From positions 1 through 8,444 of the forward strand of contig JACMIU010000539.1 of NCBI GenBank assembly GCA_014380985.1: a DNA stretch of 8,444 nucleotides, read 5' to 3'. The notes below the pieces were generated by a model that was given only the letters and a program-made list of their open reading frames with translations, did no database searches and was not told where the DNA came from. The stretch's first letter is position 1. Each line of letters begins with the position of its first letter. The stretch comes from Armatimonadota bacterium. GTDB lineage: Bacteria > Armatimonadota > Armatimonadia > Armatimonadales > Armatimonadaceae. Positions 1-5,367 of this stretch are shown here, piece by piece. Both the position numbers and the translations under genes were made by a program.

Positions 1-272
1 CCGCCGTCAAGGGGTATGCCAAGCGCATCCACGACGCGCCCGATTAGACCTTCGCCGACGTTGACTTCATCAAGGTTGAGAGCCATGCCCATCACGCCGC
101 CGGGGAACTCCAACAGTTCCGCCACGGCGCAGTCGCGCAAGCCGTAGACGCGGGCAACACCGTCGCCGACTTGAAGCACGGTTCCTACACCGACTTCCTC
201 GACTCCGGCGGAAAAGTTCGTAATTTGCCGCTCTAAAATTGCGGTTATTTCATCGGGTCTTACTGATGCCAT
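1..272 (-). CDS. atpA: F1 ATP synthase subunit alpha, N-terminal part (cut by window edge)
   Basis: First 90 codons of the alpha subunit of the F1 catalytic head; the gene runs off the left edge. The translation begins MASVRPDEITAILERQI and continues with VGTVLQVGDGVARVYGL (residues 29-45), the N-terminal beta-barrel signature of alpha subunits, then ELLEFPGGVMGMALNL (52-67) and EGLIGRVVDALG (74-85). The ATG at 272 lies 3 nt after the atpH stop, the usual tight operon spacing; upstream there is only a weak GAGA purine stretch, so translational coupling is likely. Oddity: NVG (71-73) is followed directly by EGLIGR. In the family about 28 residues lie between these motifs, covering the remaining barrel strands up to the VPVG motif. 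The reading frame is kept. Identity is certain, but whether this allele or assembly encodes a functional alpha is not. Confidence 0.95.
   Translation of the reverse strand, partial: MASVRPDEITAILERQITNFSAGVEEVGVGTVLQVGDGVARVYGLRDCAVAELLEFPGGVMGMALNLDEVNVGEGLIGRVVDALGIPLDG
54..59 (-). other. Junction of an apparent in-frame deletion in atpA
   Basis: The GTCGGC at this position encodes VG (residues 72-73). It stands where normal alpha subunits have two VG-containing motifs, (N/S)VG and PVG, about 28 residues apart. Only one copy is present here, as expected if the stretch between two short direct repeats had been lost by slippage or collapsed in assembly. The sequence shows a single copy; the deletion itself is inferred from the family's normal spacing. 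Confidence 0.6.
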
Positions 273-275
273 AAG

Positions 276-818
276 TTATTTTCTCGCTAACAGTTCGTCG
301 TGCAGTCGGTCTAATTTACCGCGCACGGAATCGTCTAAAACGGTGTCGCCGATTCGCACCAACACGCCGCCGAGTAGCGACGGGTCTACCTCGGTGGAAA
401 GTTCGATGCGCTTGCCGGTGCGCTTTTCAAGGGACACTTGAAGCGCGGACACCTGCGCGGGCAGAAGCGGTTCGGCGGTCACGGCGGTAGCGCGGGCGAT
501 ATTGTCGCGCTCGCGGATGATACGTTCGAGTTCGGTTGCCACGTCGCCGAGCAGGTCAAGGCGTCGCTTTTCGGTGAGCAGGTGGATAAAGCCGATGGTT
601 TCGGGCTTGGCGTCGTTCTTCAGAACTTCCGCCAGCACCGACTTCTTGCGCCCGGTGGTCACATTCGGCTGGTGCAGGAGCGCGGTCAGCATGGCGTTCC
701 CGGCAACAATATCGGCGGCGCGGCGCAAATCATCCCGTGCCGCGTCCGCCGACAACGTCTTATCCACGACGGCGAGATACGCGGCGGCATAACGCCGGGC
801 AACGGATTCTTCGCGCAT
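276..818 (-). CDS. atpH: F1 ATP synthase subunit delta
   Basis: Delta (OSCP-like) subunit of 180 residues, the usual family length. It sits on top of F1 and ties the alpha N-termini to the b-subunit peripheral stalk. The N-terminal helical domain starts with the family-typical VARRYAAAYL (6-15), and a central TGRKKSVLAEVL lies at 55-66. The C-terminal signature is LLGGVLVRIGDTVLDDSVRG (148-167), in which GG-hydrophobic-(R/K)-(I/V)-GD-x-(V/L)-(L/I)-D-x-S is diagnostic. The ATG at 818 is 3 nt from the atpF stop, with a GAGG stretch in front. The gene ends 3 nt before atpA. Nothing unusual is seen. Confidence 0.97.
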   Translation of the reverse strand: MREESVARRYAAAYLAVVDKTLSADAARDDLRRAADIVAGNAMLTALLHQPNVTTGRKKSVLAEVLKNDAKPETIGFIHLLTEKRRLDLLGDVATELERIIRERDNIARATAVTAEPLLPAQVSALQVSLEKRTGKRIELSTEVDPSLLGGVLVRIGDTVLDDSVRGKLDRLHDELLARK

Positions 819-821
819 GGT

Positions 822-1679
822 TTACGCCTCGCCCTCTGCCGTGGAGTCCGTTTTTTTGCGCGGCGCACGGGGCTTCTTCGGCGCGGCGGTGACATCCGGC
901 GCGGATTCGGCGACGCCGGTAACTACCGTTTCCGGCACACCCACAAGCGTTTCCGCGACCGTTTCCGTCGCCACTTTCGGCGCGGCGTCTGCCGATTTGT
1001 TGGCAACGGCGGTAGCGACGGCGGCGACCGCCGCCACTCCCGCCGCAACCGCTCCGGCGAGAAGCGTGGAACCGGTGCCGGGCTTCGGCGTTTCGACCGG
1101 GGTAACGACGGCAACTGGCTCTTTAGCAAACGTCACGTTCTGCGTTTCGGTCACTGCCGGTTTCGCGTAATCCGGGGCGGGTGCGCCGCCCGACGTGATA
1201 AAGTCGTCAACAAGTCGGCGCGAACGCGCTTCGTCCAAGTTGCTTCCGATAACCCGTTCCGCCGCGCCGATAGCAAGGTCGGCTACCTGCGAGCGAAGGG
1301 TAATCATCGCCTGTTCTTTTTCGCGCTCTACTTCGGCTTCGGCGCGGGACACGAGTTCGTGAGCGCGGCTGTTCGCGTCGGAAAGCACCGAATCGCGGGT
1401 AGACTGCGCTTCCTTGATCATGTTGTTGATGCGGTCGCGCCCTTCGGCTTCGATAGCGGCGAGTTGCGCCTCGTACTCGGATTTCAGCGACTGCATCTGA
1501 CGCTGGTCGGCGTCTAACTGATCGTAGGTTTTCTGAATATCGCCCTGCCGCTCCTCGATCACCTTGCCGATGGGCGTGAACACCATTTTGTTCGCCGTCC
1601 ACAGAAGAAGACCGAAGCCCAGAAAGTTGACGAGCCAGACACCGGGGTTAAAGTTTAAGTTGGTTAGAATCTCTTCCAT
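822..1679 (-). CDS. atpF: Fo ATP synthase subunit b with long C-terminal extension
   Basis: Subunit b forms the peripheral stalk joining the membrane stator to delta/F1. The protein has 285 residues against about 160 for the family. Residues 1-30 give the usual N-terminus (MEEILTNLNFNPG) and one membrane helix (VWLVNFLGFGLLLWTA, 14-29), followed by FTPIGKVIEERQGDI (34-48) and a charged coiled coil up to LVDDFITS (156-163). Residues 164-285 are an extra tail rich in Ala, Val, Pro and Thr. The tail has an uncharged hydrophobic stretch at 205-226 and a basic patch with K268, K269, R271, R274, K275 and K276. The ATG at 1679 was chosen because family proteins begin close before the membrane helix. 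An in-frame GTG at 1712 would add 11 residues lying at the edge of a palindromic element and is less likely. Confidence 0.93.
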   Translation of the reverse strand: MEEILTNLNFNPGVWLVNFLGFGLLLWTANKMVFTPIGKVIEERQGDIQKTYDQLDADQRQMQSLKSEYEAQLAAIEAEGRDRINNMIKEAQSTRDSVLSDANSRAHELVSRAEAEVEREKEQAMITLRSQVADLAIGAAERVIGSNLDEARSRRLVDDFITSGGAPAPDYAKPAVTETQNVTFAKEPVAVVTPVETPKPGTGSTLLAGAVAAGVAAVAAVATAVANKSADAAPKVATETVAETLVGVPETVVTGVAESAPDVTAAPKKPRAPRKKTDSTAEGEA

Positions 1680-1719
1680 AAGTTTCGTCCGCGAGTAGCC
1701 GTGACCACTCACCCCCCAA

Positions 1720-1749
1720 CCCCCTTTCCCGAAAAGCCGGAAAAGGGGG
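1720..1749 (-). repeat. REP-like palindromic element between atpE and atpF
   Basis: An imperfect hairpin: arm 1720-1730 pairs with arm 1739-1749 (ten pairs, one mismatch or bulge near the loop, loop 1731-1738). It is flanked by a C-run at 1712-1717 and by GCCGGAGGGG at 1751-1760. A second, shorter stem follows (AGGGG at 1756-1760 with CCCCT at 1772-1776). The composition and the 'CACCCCCCAACCCCC ... GGGGGAGCCGG' layout resemble dispersed palindromic repeats that I know from several GC-rich bacterial phyla. In the mRNA the hairpin lies between the highly needed c gene and the b gene, where it could protect upstream mRNA from 3' exonucleases. The hairpin is seen directly; REP family membership and the stabilising role are inferences. 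Confidence 0.6.
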
Positions 1750-1823
1750 AGCCGGAGGGGACGGCGCGTTGCCCCTAACAGTCCGCCGCTCGCCGTAGGC
1801 AGGTAGCGGAACGGGGCGCGATT

Positions 1824-2120
1824 TTACTGAACGCCGCCTGCCGCCGCCGCGCCACGCGCCATTTCGACCGCTTGTTCGGTGGAAATCGAGGGGAACTTGC
1901 TCGACAGGATGAAGAACATCAGTAGGGCGTAGATAACGAGCGATTCGATCAGCGCGAGAGCGATAATCATAGCGGTTTGGATTTTACCCGCCGCTTCCGG
2001 TTGCCGTGCGATACCTTCGAGTGCCGCCGCCGCCGCGTTTCCTTGACCGATACCCGCACCGATAACCGCGATAGGCAGACCGATTCCGGTAGCAAGAGCA
2101 AGCATTCCTAAGTAAAACAT
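1824..2120 (-). CDS. atpE: Fo ATP synthase subunit c (rotor ring)
   Basis: Proteolipid of the rotor ring that carries the coupling ion through the membrane; 98 residues forming a two-helix hairpin. Helix 1 includes the glycine motif GAGIGQGNAAAAALEG (21-36). The polar loop is ARQPEA (38-43), and helix 2 holds the ion-binding carboxylate E59 in LALIESLVIYALLMFF (55-70). Q26, E59, S60 and Y64 correspond to the Gln-Glu-Ser-Tyr ligand set of sodium-translocating c rings such as that of Ilyobacter; the position after Ser is Leu rather than Thr. A tail at 75-98 (KFPSISTEQA...GGVQ) runs past the end of typical 75-85 residue c subunits. The ATG at 2120 is fixed by a good Shine-Dalgarno sequence 5 nt upstream and by the homologous N-terminus. 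Confidence 0.97.
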   Translation of the reverse strand: MFYLGMLALATGIGLPIAVIGAGIGQGNAAAAALEGIARQPEAAGKIQTAMIIALALIESLVIYALLMFFILSSKFPSISTEQAVEMARGAAAAGGVQ

Positions 2121-2125
2121 AATTT

Positions 2126-2131
2126 CTCTCC
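2126..2131 (-). promoter_or_regulatory. Ribosome binding site of atpE
   Basis: GGAGAG lies 5 nt before the atpE ATG. A small perfect inverted repeat, GAGGA/TCCTC (2134-2138 with 2143-2147, 4-nt loop), sits immediately upstream. Unlike its neighbours, atpE has a long spacer before it and an independent strong site, consistent with the high c-subunit copy number. Confidence 0.75.
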
Positions 2132-2184
2132 GTGAGGAAATATCCTCTGTTGCCGCATGATTCGCTCACGGGGCAAAGCGTATT

Positions 2185-2208
2185 TTCAAATCAGATTGTT
2201 CAAATCAG
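2185..2208. repeat. Short direct repeat in the atpB-atpE spacer
   Basis: TTCAAATCAG occurs twice, at 2185-2194 and 2199-2208, a 14-bp period. It lies just after the atpB stop, in the 91-bp spacer before atpE. Function is unknown; it may be chance. Confidence 0.5.
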
Positions 2209-2211
2209 GGA

Positions 2212-3096
2212 CTAATGTGCCGGAACGTGCGCTCCGAACTCATCTTTAATATCGTCGTGTGCCGCCCCGTGTCCGTGGTCATCATGGTCGCCGATGGACA
2301 GAGCGATGTAGGCACAGGTCAAAATCGAGTATACCGCCGCTTGTACTAAACCGCCGAACACGCCGAATACGAGCATCGGGAACTGGAACGGAATCAAGCC
2401 ACCAACCGCGACAACGGCAAGCGACGTTAAAACCGCGATAACCGTTTCCTCGCCGAACACGTTGCCGAAAAGCCGGATGGAAAGCGAAACCGGCTTGACG
2501 AGTGCGCCGATGAACTCAATCGGGAACAGCAAGGGCGCAAGTGCCGGAATCGGGCCGCAAAAGTGCTTGAGCCAACCGCCGAAACCGTTCTCCTTGATGC
2601 CGACATAATTGACAATCAAAAACACCCAGAAGGAAATCGCCAGCGTCATCGTTAGGTTTGCAGTAGGCGCGGGAAGAAAGTGCCGCAGCTCGGTCGGATT
2701 GTGCGGATTTTTCACAAAAATCGTCGGCAGTACGCCCATCAGGTTAGCAAGAAGCACAAACGCGAACACGGTTCCGACTAATGGCGCGAACTTTTCGCCG
2801 CCTTCGCCAATCGCGTTGCGGCAAAAGAACGTGATGGACGCGATGCCCTGCTCCAAGAGCGTTTGGCGACGCGACGGGTTACGCTTTTTCGTGCCTTTCG
2901 ACATTCCGAACAAACCGAACCCCAGTACAGCAAGCGCGATAACCAGACCGATGGCACTGTACCAACCCGCCGGGTTTTCGGCGAGCGGCGGCTTGATTTC
3001 TTCTTCGTGTGCGCCGACGCTGGCGTGGGTCTCGCCTGCACCGTGCGTTTCCGCTTGCGCTATTCGTATGGGTTTATCGTGTCGAACGTCAGGCAT
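2212..3096 (-). CDS. atpB: Fo ATP synthase subunit a (stator channel)
   Basis: Integral membrane stator subunit of 294 residues that provides the ion half-channels against the c ring. Membrane segments are visible around 45-64, 105-127, 146-166, 184-205, 217-236 and 240-268. The essential arginine is R208 in KPVSLSIRLFGNVFGEE (201-217), with N212 and E216/E217 beside it, and the last helix carries Q252 in GGLVQAAVYSILT (248-260). The ATG at 3096 has GGAG at 3102-3105, 6 nt upstream, in the 14-nt gap after atpI. Both tails are histidine-rich: H6, H18, H24 and H30 at the N-terminus; H271, H274, H276, H280, H290 and H294 at the C-terminus. This is not part of the family core. Confidence 0.97.
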   Translation of the reverse strand: MPDVRHDKPIRIAQAETHGAGETHASVGAHEEEIKPPLAENPAGWYSAIGLVIALAVLGFGLFGMSKGTKKRNPSRRQTLLEQGIASITFFCRNAIGEGGEKFAPLVGTVFAFVLLANLMGVLPTIFVKNPHNPTELRHFLPAPTANLTMTLAISFWVFLIVNYVGIKENGFGGWLKHFCGPIPALAPLLFPIEFIGALVKPVSLSIRLFGNVFGEETVIAVLTSLAVVAVGGLIPFQFPMLVFGVFGGLVQAAVYSILTCAYIALSIGDHDDHGHGAAHDDIKDEFGAHVPAH

Positions 3097-3110
3097 AATG
3101 GCTCCGAAAA

Positions 3111-3626
3111 TTATTTGTTGGCTCGCGGTATGAGGAACGCTCCGAGACCGCGCAAACCGACTATCAGTTGTAGCAAAACGAATCCGCTGGCGAACGCGAT
3201 AATTTTCGCTGTGTCGCCGGTGCGAATCACGAAATAGATTAGCACCGCCACCGCCGGATATTTTATCAGGGCGAACAGCAAAATCGCCGCTTTTCCGTTA
3301 AACTTTTTGGGCGCGTTTTCCGCGTCGCCTCGCCGGCTTGCCAGCACCGCGTCGGGGGTAAACACCCGGCGTACCACAAACTCAAAGCCCGCGAGTAGCA
3401 CCGCACCGAGTGCCGCACCGCCGACAAACGGCAAAATCAGCGCGATCCGCCCGGTTCCGGCAAGCCCGACGGCAAAAAGGGCGACCACGATACCGAACAC
3501 GCGCAGTGTCTGCGGAACAAACTGTGTCTCCCGCGCCGTATCCGTATTCGCCACGAACGCGGGCGATTCCTTCTCGCTGTCCTTTGCGGGCGAAAATGTT
3601 GGCACATCAGGTATTTGGCTTGCCAT
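3111..3626 (-). CDS. atpI: AtpI-like ATP synthase accessory membrane protein
   Basis: 171-residue membrane protein between atpZ and atpB, the classical position of atpI (subunit I), which assists c-ring assembly and, with AtpZ, has been linked to Mg2+/Ca2+ transport in alkaliphilic Bacillus. A polar N-terminal tail (1-38, rich in Ser, Pro, Glu and Thr) precedes four hydrophobic segments at about 41-57, 61-86, 112-134 and 139-166. Segments 1-2 and 3-4 are joined by a charged loop containing RRGDAENAPKKFNGK (98-112). AtpI proteins diverge quickly, so the call rests on position, size and four-helix topology more than on motifs. The ATG at 3626 is 7 nt after the atpZ stop with only a weak ribosome site, suggesting translational coupling. 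Confidence 0.8.
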   Translation of the reverse strand: MASQIPDVPTFSPAKDSEKESPAFVANTDTARETQFVPQTLRVFGIVVALFAVGLAGTGRIALILPFVGGAALGAVLLAGFEFVVRRVFTPDAVLASRRGDAENAPKKFNGKAAILLFALIKYPAVAVLIYFVIRTGDTAKIIAFASGFVLLQLIVGLRGLGAFLIPRANK

Positions 3627-3633
3627 TTTTCGT

Positions 3634-4050
3634 TTACTCGTCGCGGTTCAATCGGTTCGTGACGCGAATCAGGTTGGCAAATCCGCTGAACACGCCGAGC
3701 ATAAATCCCACAATCAATCCCCACGGCGGATCGGGCGAGCCGAATACAAACTTGTCGAGAACCCAGCCCAAGCCCGCCCCGACGCCGATACTGACCGCGA
3801 GCGAGATCCCGATGGTTCCGCCGACGCCCATGTTCCGCAGGTTTTGCGCCCCGCGCCCCGCGTTTGCCAACACCGATTTCGTGCCTTCGGGCAGGGGGTC
3901 GGTATCACGCCGCAAGTTCGGGCGGTTAAACGTTCCTTGCGGCGGGTCGGGCAAATCGCTTCTGCGCCCCGCCGTCACTTCTTCCGGCTTCGGGAATCGC
4001 GCCGCGATATTCTCCGCTTCCGCGTTTTCGCCCTCTGGTTCGCTATTCAT
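3634..4050 (-). CDS. atpZ: AtpZ/AtpQ-like ATP synthase subunit (F0F1-ATPase gene 1 family)
   Basis: First gene of the ATP synthase operon; 138 residues. The C-terminal half is a two-helix membrane hairpin at about 76-96 and 108-129. Its family pattern is GAGLGWVLDKFVFG (91-104), then PDPPWGLIVGFMLGVFSGF (106-124) and NLIR (126-129): a glycine-rich helix, Leu-Asp-Lys, a short loop, and a second glycine-rich helix ending in Arg. AtpZ proteins are usually 70-100 residues, so the charged, proline-containing N-terminus (1-75) is long. The ATG at 4050 is supported by AGGTG at 4056-4060, 5 nt upstream. Promoter and leader precede it at 4196-4051. Family knowledge suggests a role with AtpI in synthase assembly or divalent cation supply; this is not shown by the sequence. 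Confidence 0.88.
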   Translation of the reverse strand: MNSEPEGENAEAENIAARFPKPEEVTAGRRSDLPDPPQGTFNRPNLRRDTDPLPEGTKSVLANAGRGAQNLRNMGVGGTIGISLAVSIGVGAGLGWVLDKFVFGSPDPPWGLIVGFMLGVFSGFANLIRVTNRLNRDE

Positions 4051-4092
4051 TGTTTCACCTTTCGCGTAACTTGCTATCTACTGTGTTACCCG

Positions 4093-4142
4093 AAAAGCAC
4101 GGTTTTGGCACGATGCCCGCCCCGCTCCGACTTTGTGCTTTT
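4093..4142 (-). other. Inverted repeat in the atp operon leader
   Basis: A perfect 8-bp inverted repeat (4093-4100 with 4135-4142) encloses 34 nt, which contain a further GGCA/TGCC mini-stem (4107-4110 with 4114-4117). It lies within the predicted 110-nt untranslated leader of the atp mRNA. It could be an mRNA-stabilising or regulatory structure. On the minus strand the second arm is followed by TTTTCGGG rather than a clean T-tract, so it is a poor terminator in that direction. Confidence 0.5.
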
Positions 4143-4166
4143 TTTCACGAACTTTGCTACGGCTTC

Positions 4167-4196
4167 AGTATAACACGCGGTTCGCGGGTTCGTCAA
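4167..4196 (-). promoter_or_regulatory. Sigma70-type promoter of the atp operon
   Basis: TTGACG (4196-4191) and TATACT (4172-4167) are separated by 18 bp, close to the -35/-10 consensus on the minus strand. The start of transcription would be near 4160, giving a leader of about 110 nt before atpZ. The -35 box starts about 10 nt downstream of the last ankyrin stop codon, so atp transcription can start independently of the upstream cluster. Confidence 0.75.
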
Positions 4197-4205
4197 TGCG
4201 TTTTG

Positions 4206-5363
4206 CTAATGATTCGCCGAAACATTATTCGTGTGCCGTGCCGCTTCGACAAGAACGAGTACGTCGTTGCGCCGACGCCTGTGAGCATATTCGAGCGCGG
4301 TAATACCGGTTTTGTCGGATAGCGAAATGTCCGCGCCCGCCGCTAAAAGTGCGGCAACAATGTCCGGGTTGGCTTTGCGGATAGCGGCGTGAAGGGCGAG
4401 TTTGCCTCGGTAAACCTCGTTCGCGTCCGCCCCGGCTTGGAGCAAGACGCGAACCGCGACCGCGTTTTCGTTTTCCACAGCGGTCAGCAGTGCCGGTTTG
4501 CCTTTCGCGGCAAGGAGCGGCGCAACATCCGCCCCAGCGCGAAGCAGAAACGCGAACGTTTTATCGCTACCTAACGCCCCGGCGAGCGGCGTTATACCAC
4601 GCTTCGCGGTGGCTTCAAGGTTTGCACCCGCGTCCAAAAGCAGTTGCAATACGTCCACCGGGGCGCGGTTCGCGGCGGCGAAGTGAAGCGGCGTTTCGCC
4701 CTTCGGGGTTTGCGCGTGAACATTCGCCCCCGCATGGAGCAAGCCGCCTACCAAGTCCGCTGTGCGACGGTCTTGGTGTTCCCGCCCCGCTACCGCGTAC
4801 AAAAGCGGCGTGTAGCCTTTGTCTGTGACCGCCTCAATCGCCGCGCCGTGCGCGATAAGAACCGGAATCGCTTCGGGAAAACTCCACCATGCCGCGTGGT
4901 GAAGCGCGGTTAAGCCGTTCTCGTCGCGGGCATCTATCTCCGCGCCCTGCGCCAAAAACTCCTCGACCACCGCCACGGCGTCGGGGGTTGGCACACGGAC
5001 GAACTGCGCCACCGCGTCTGTGAGCGGCGTTCGCCCATGAGATCCGGTTTCGTGAATGGAGAACTCGACGTTTAGCAACAAACGGACGGTCTCCACGCTT
5101 TTCGACCGGGCGGCGTCCTGAAGCAGATTAGACTCGTTCGGGTATTGCTTCGGCGGACGCGGGTTGGCGCCGCGCTGAATCAATAGCGTGATCGCCTCGA
5201 CGAAACCGCAGTGCACTGCGCTTTGTAGTGGCAGGAACTGACTCCAGTAGCCCCGTGCGTTCAGGTCGGCTCCGGCGTCTATTGCCTCCCGCACGGCTTC
5301 GATGTCGCGGTTCCAGATCGCGTGGTTCAATCGTTGCTCCGGCTTGTCTTGTGTGGGTTCCAT
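4206..5363 (-). CDS. Ankyrin-repeat protein, paralogue 1 (last of three)
   Basis: 385-residue protein made almost wholly of about 11 ankyrin repeats, with no signal peptide or membrane segment, so probably cytoplasmic. Clear repeat cores are TPLTDAVA (112-119), TALHHAAW (152-159), TPLLYAVA (185-192), TPLHFAAA (224-231), LLTAVENEN (292-300) and ALHAAIRK (323-330), each followed by the LL..AGA turn. Ankyrin domains bind partner proteins; no catalytic domain is attached, so the partner is unknown. The C-terminal segment (about 255-375) matches the two upstream paralogues position by position, showing gene duplication. The ATG at 5363 is 4 nt after the previous stop, with AAAGGA at 5371-5376. It is the last gene of the cluster, and no terminator is visible between it and the atp promoter. 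Confidence 0.93.
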   Translation of the reverse strand: MEPTQDKPEQRLNHAIWNRDIEAVREAIDAGADLNARGYWSQFLPLQSAVHCGFVEAITLLIQRGANPRPPKQYPNESNLLQDAARSKSVETVRLLLNVEFSIHETGSHGRTPLTDAVAQFVRVPTPDAVAVVEEFLAQGAEIDARDENGLTALHHAAWWSFPEAIPVLIAHGAAIEAVTDKGYTPLLYAVAGREHQDRRTADLVGGLLHAGANVHAQTPKGETPLHFAAANRAPVDVLQLLLDAGANLEATAKRGITPLAGALGSDKTFAFLLRAGADVAPLLAAKGKPALLTAVENENAVAVRVLLQAGADANEVYRGKLALHAAIRKANPDIVAALLAAGADISLSDKTGITALEYAHRRRRNDVLVLVEAARHTNNVSANH

Positions 5364-5367
5364 ACGA

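Noticed and set aside
438..1517. Long 359-codon plus-strand open frame
   Set aside because: Antisense to atpH and atpF, which have clear family motifs; composition is Arg/Gly/Phe-rich as expected of a shadow frame in GC-rich DNA.
1680..1712. GTG at 1712 as atpF start
   Set aside because: Adds 11 residues at the edge of a palindromic element; family N-termini match the ATG at 1679.
4093..4145. Rho-independent terminator on the plus strand
   Set aside because: The arms and T-run fit in that direction, but no plus-strand gene leads into it, and the 34-nt loop is large; it is kept only as a leader structure.
3307..4173. Plus-strand open frames opposite atpI and atpZ
   Set aside because: No recognisable family, no ribosome site, and antisense to operon genes with membrane topology matching AtpI and AtpZ.
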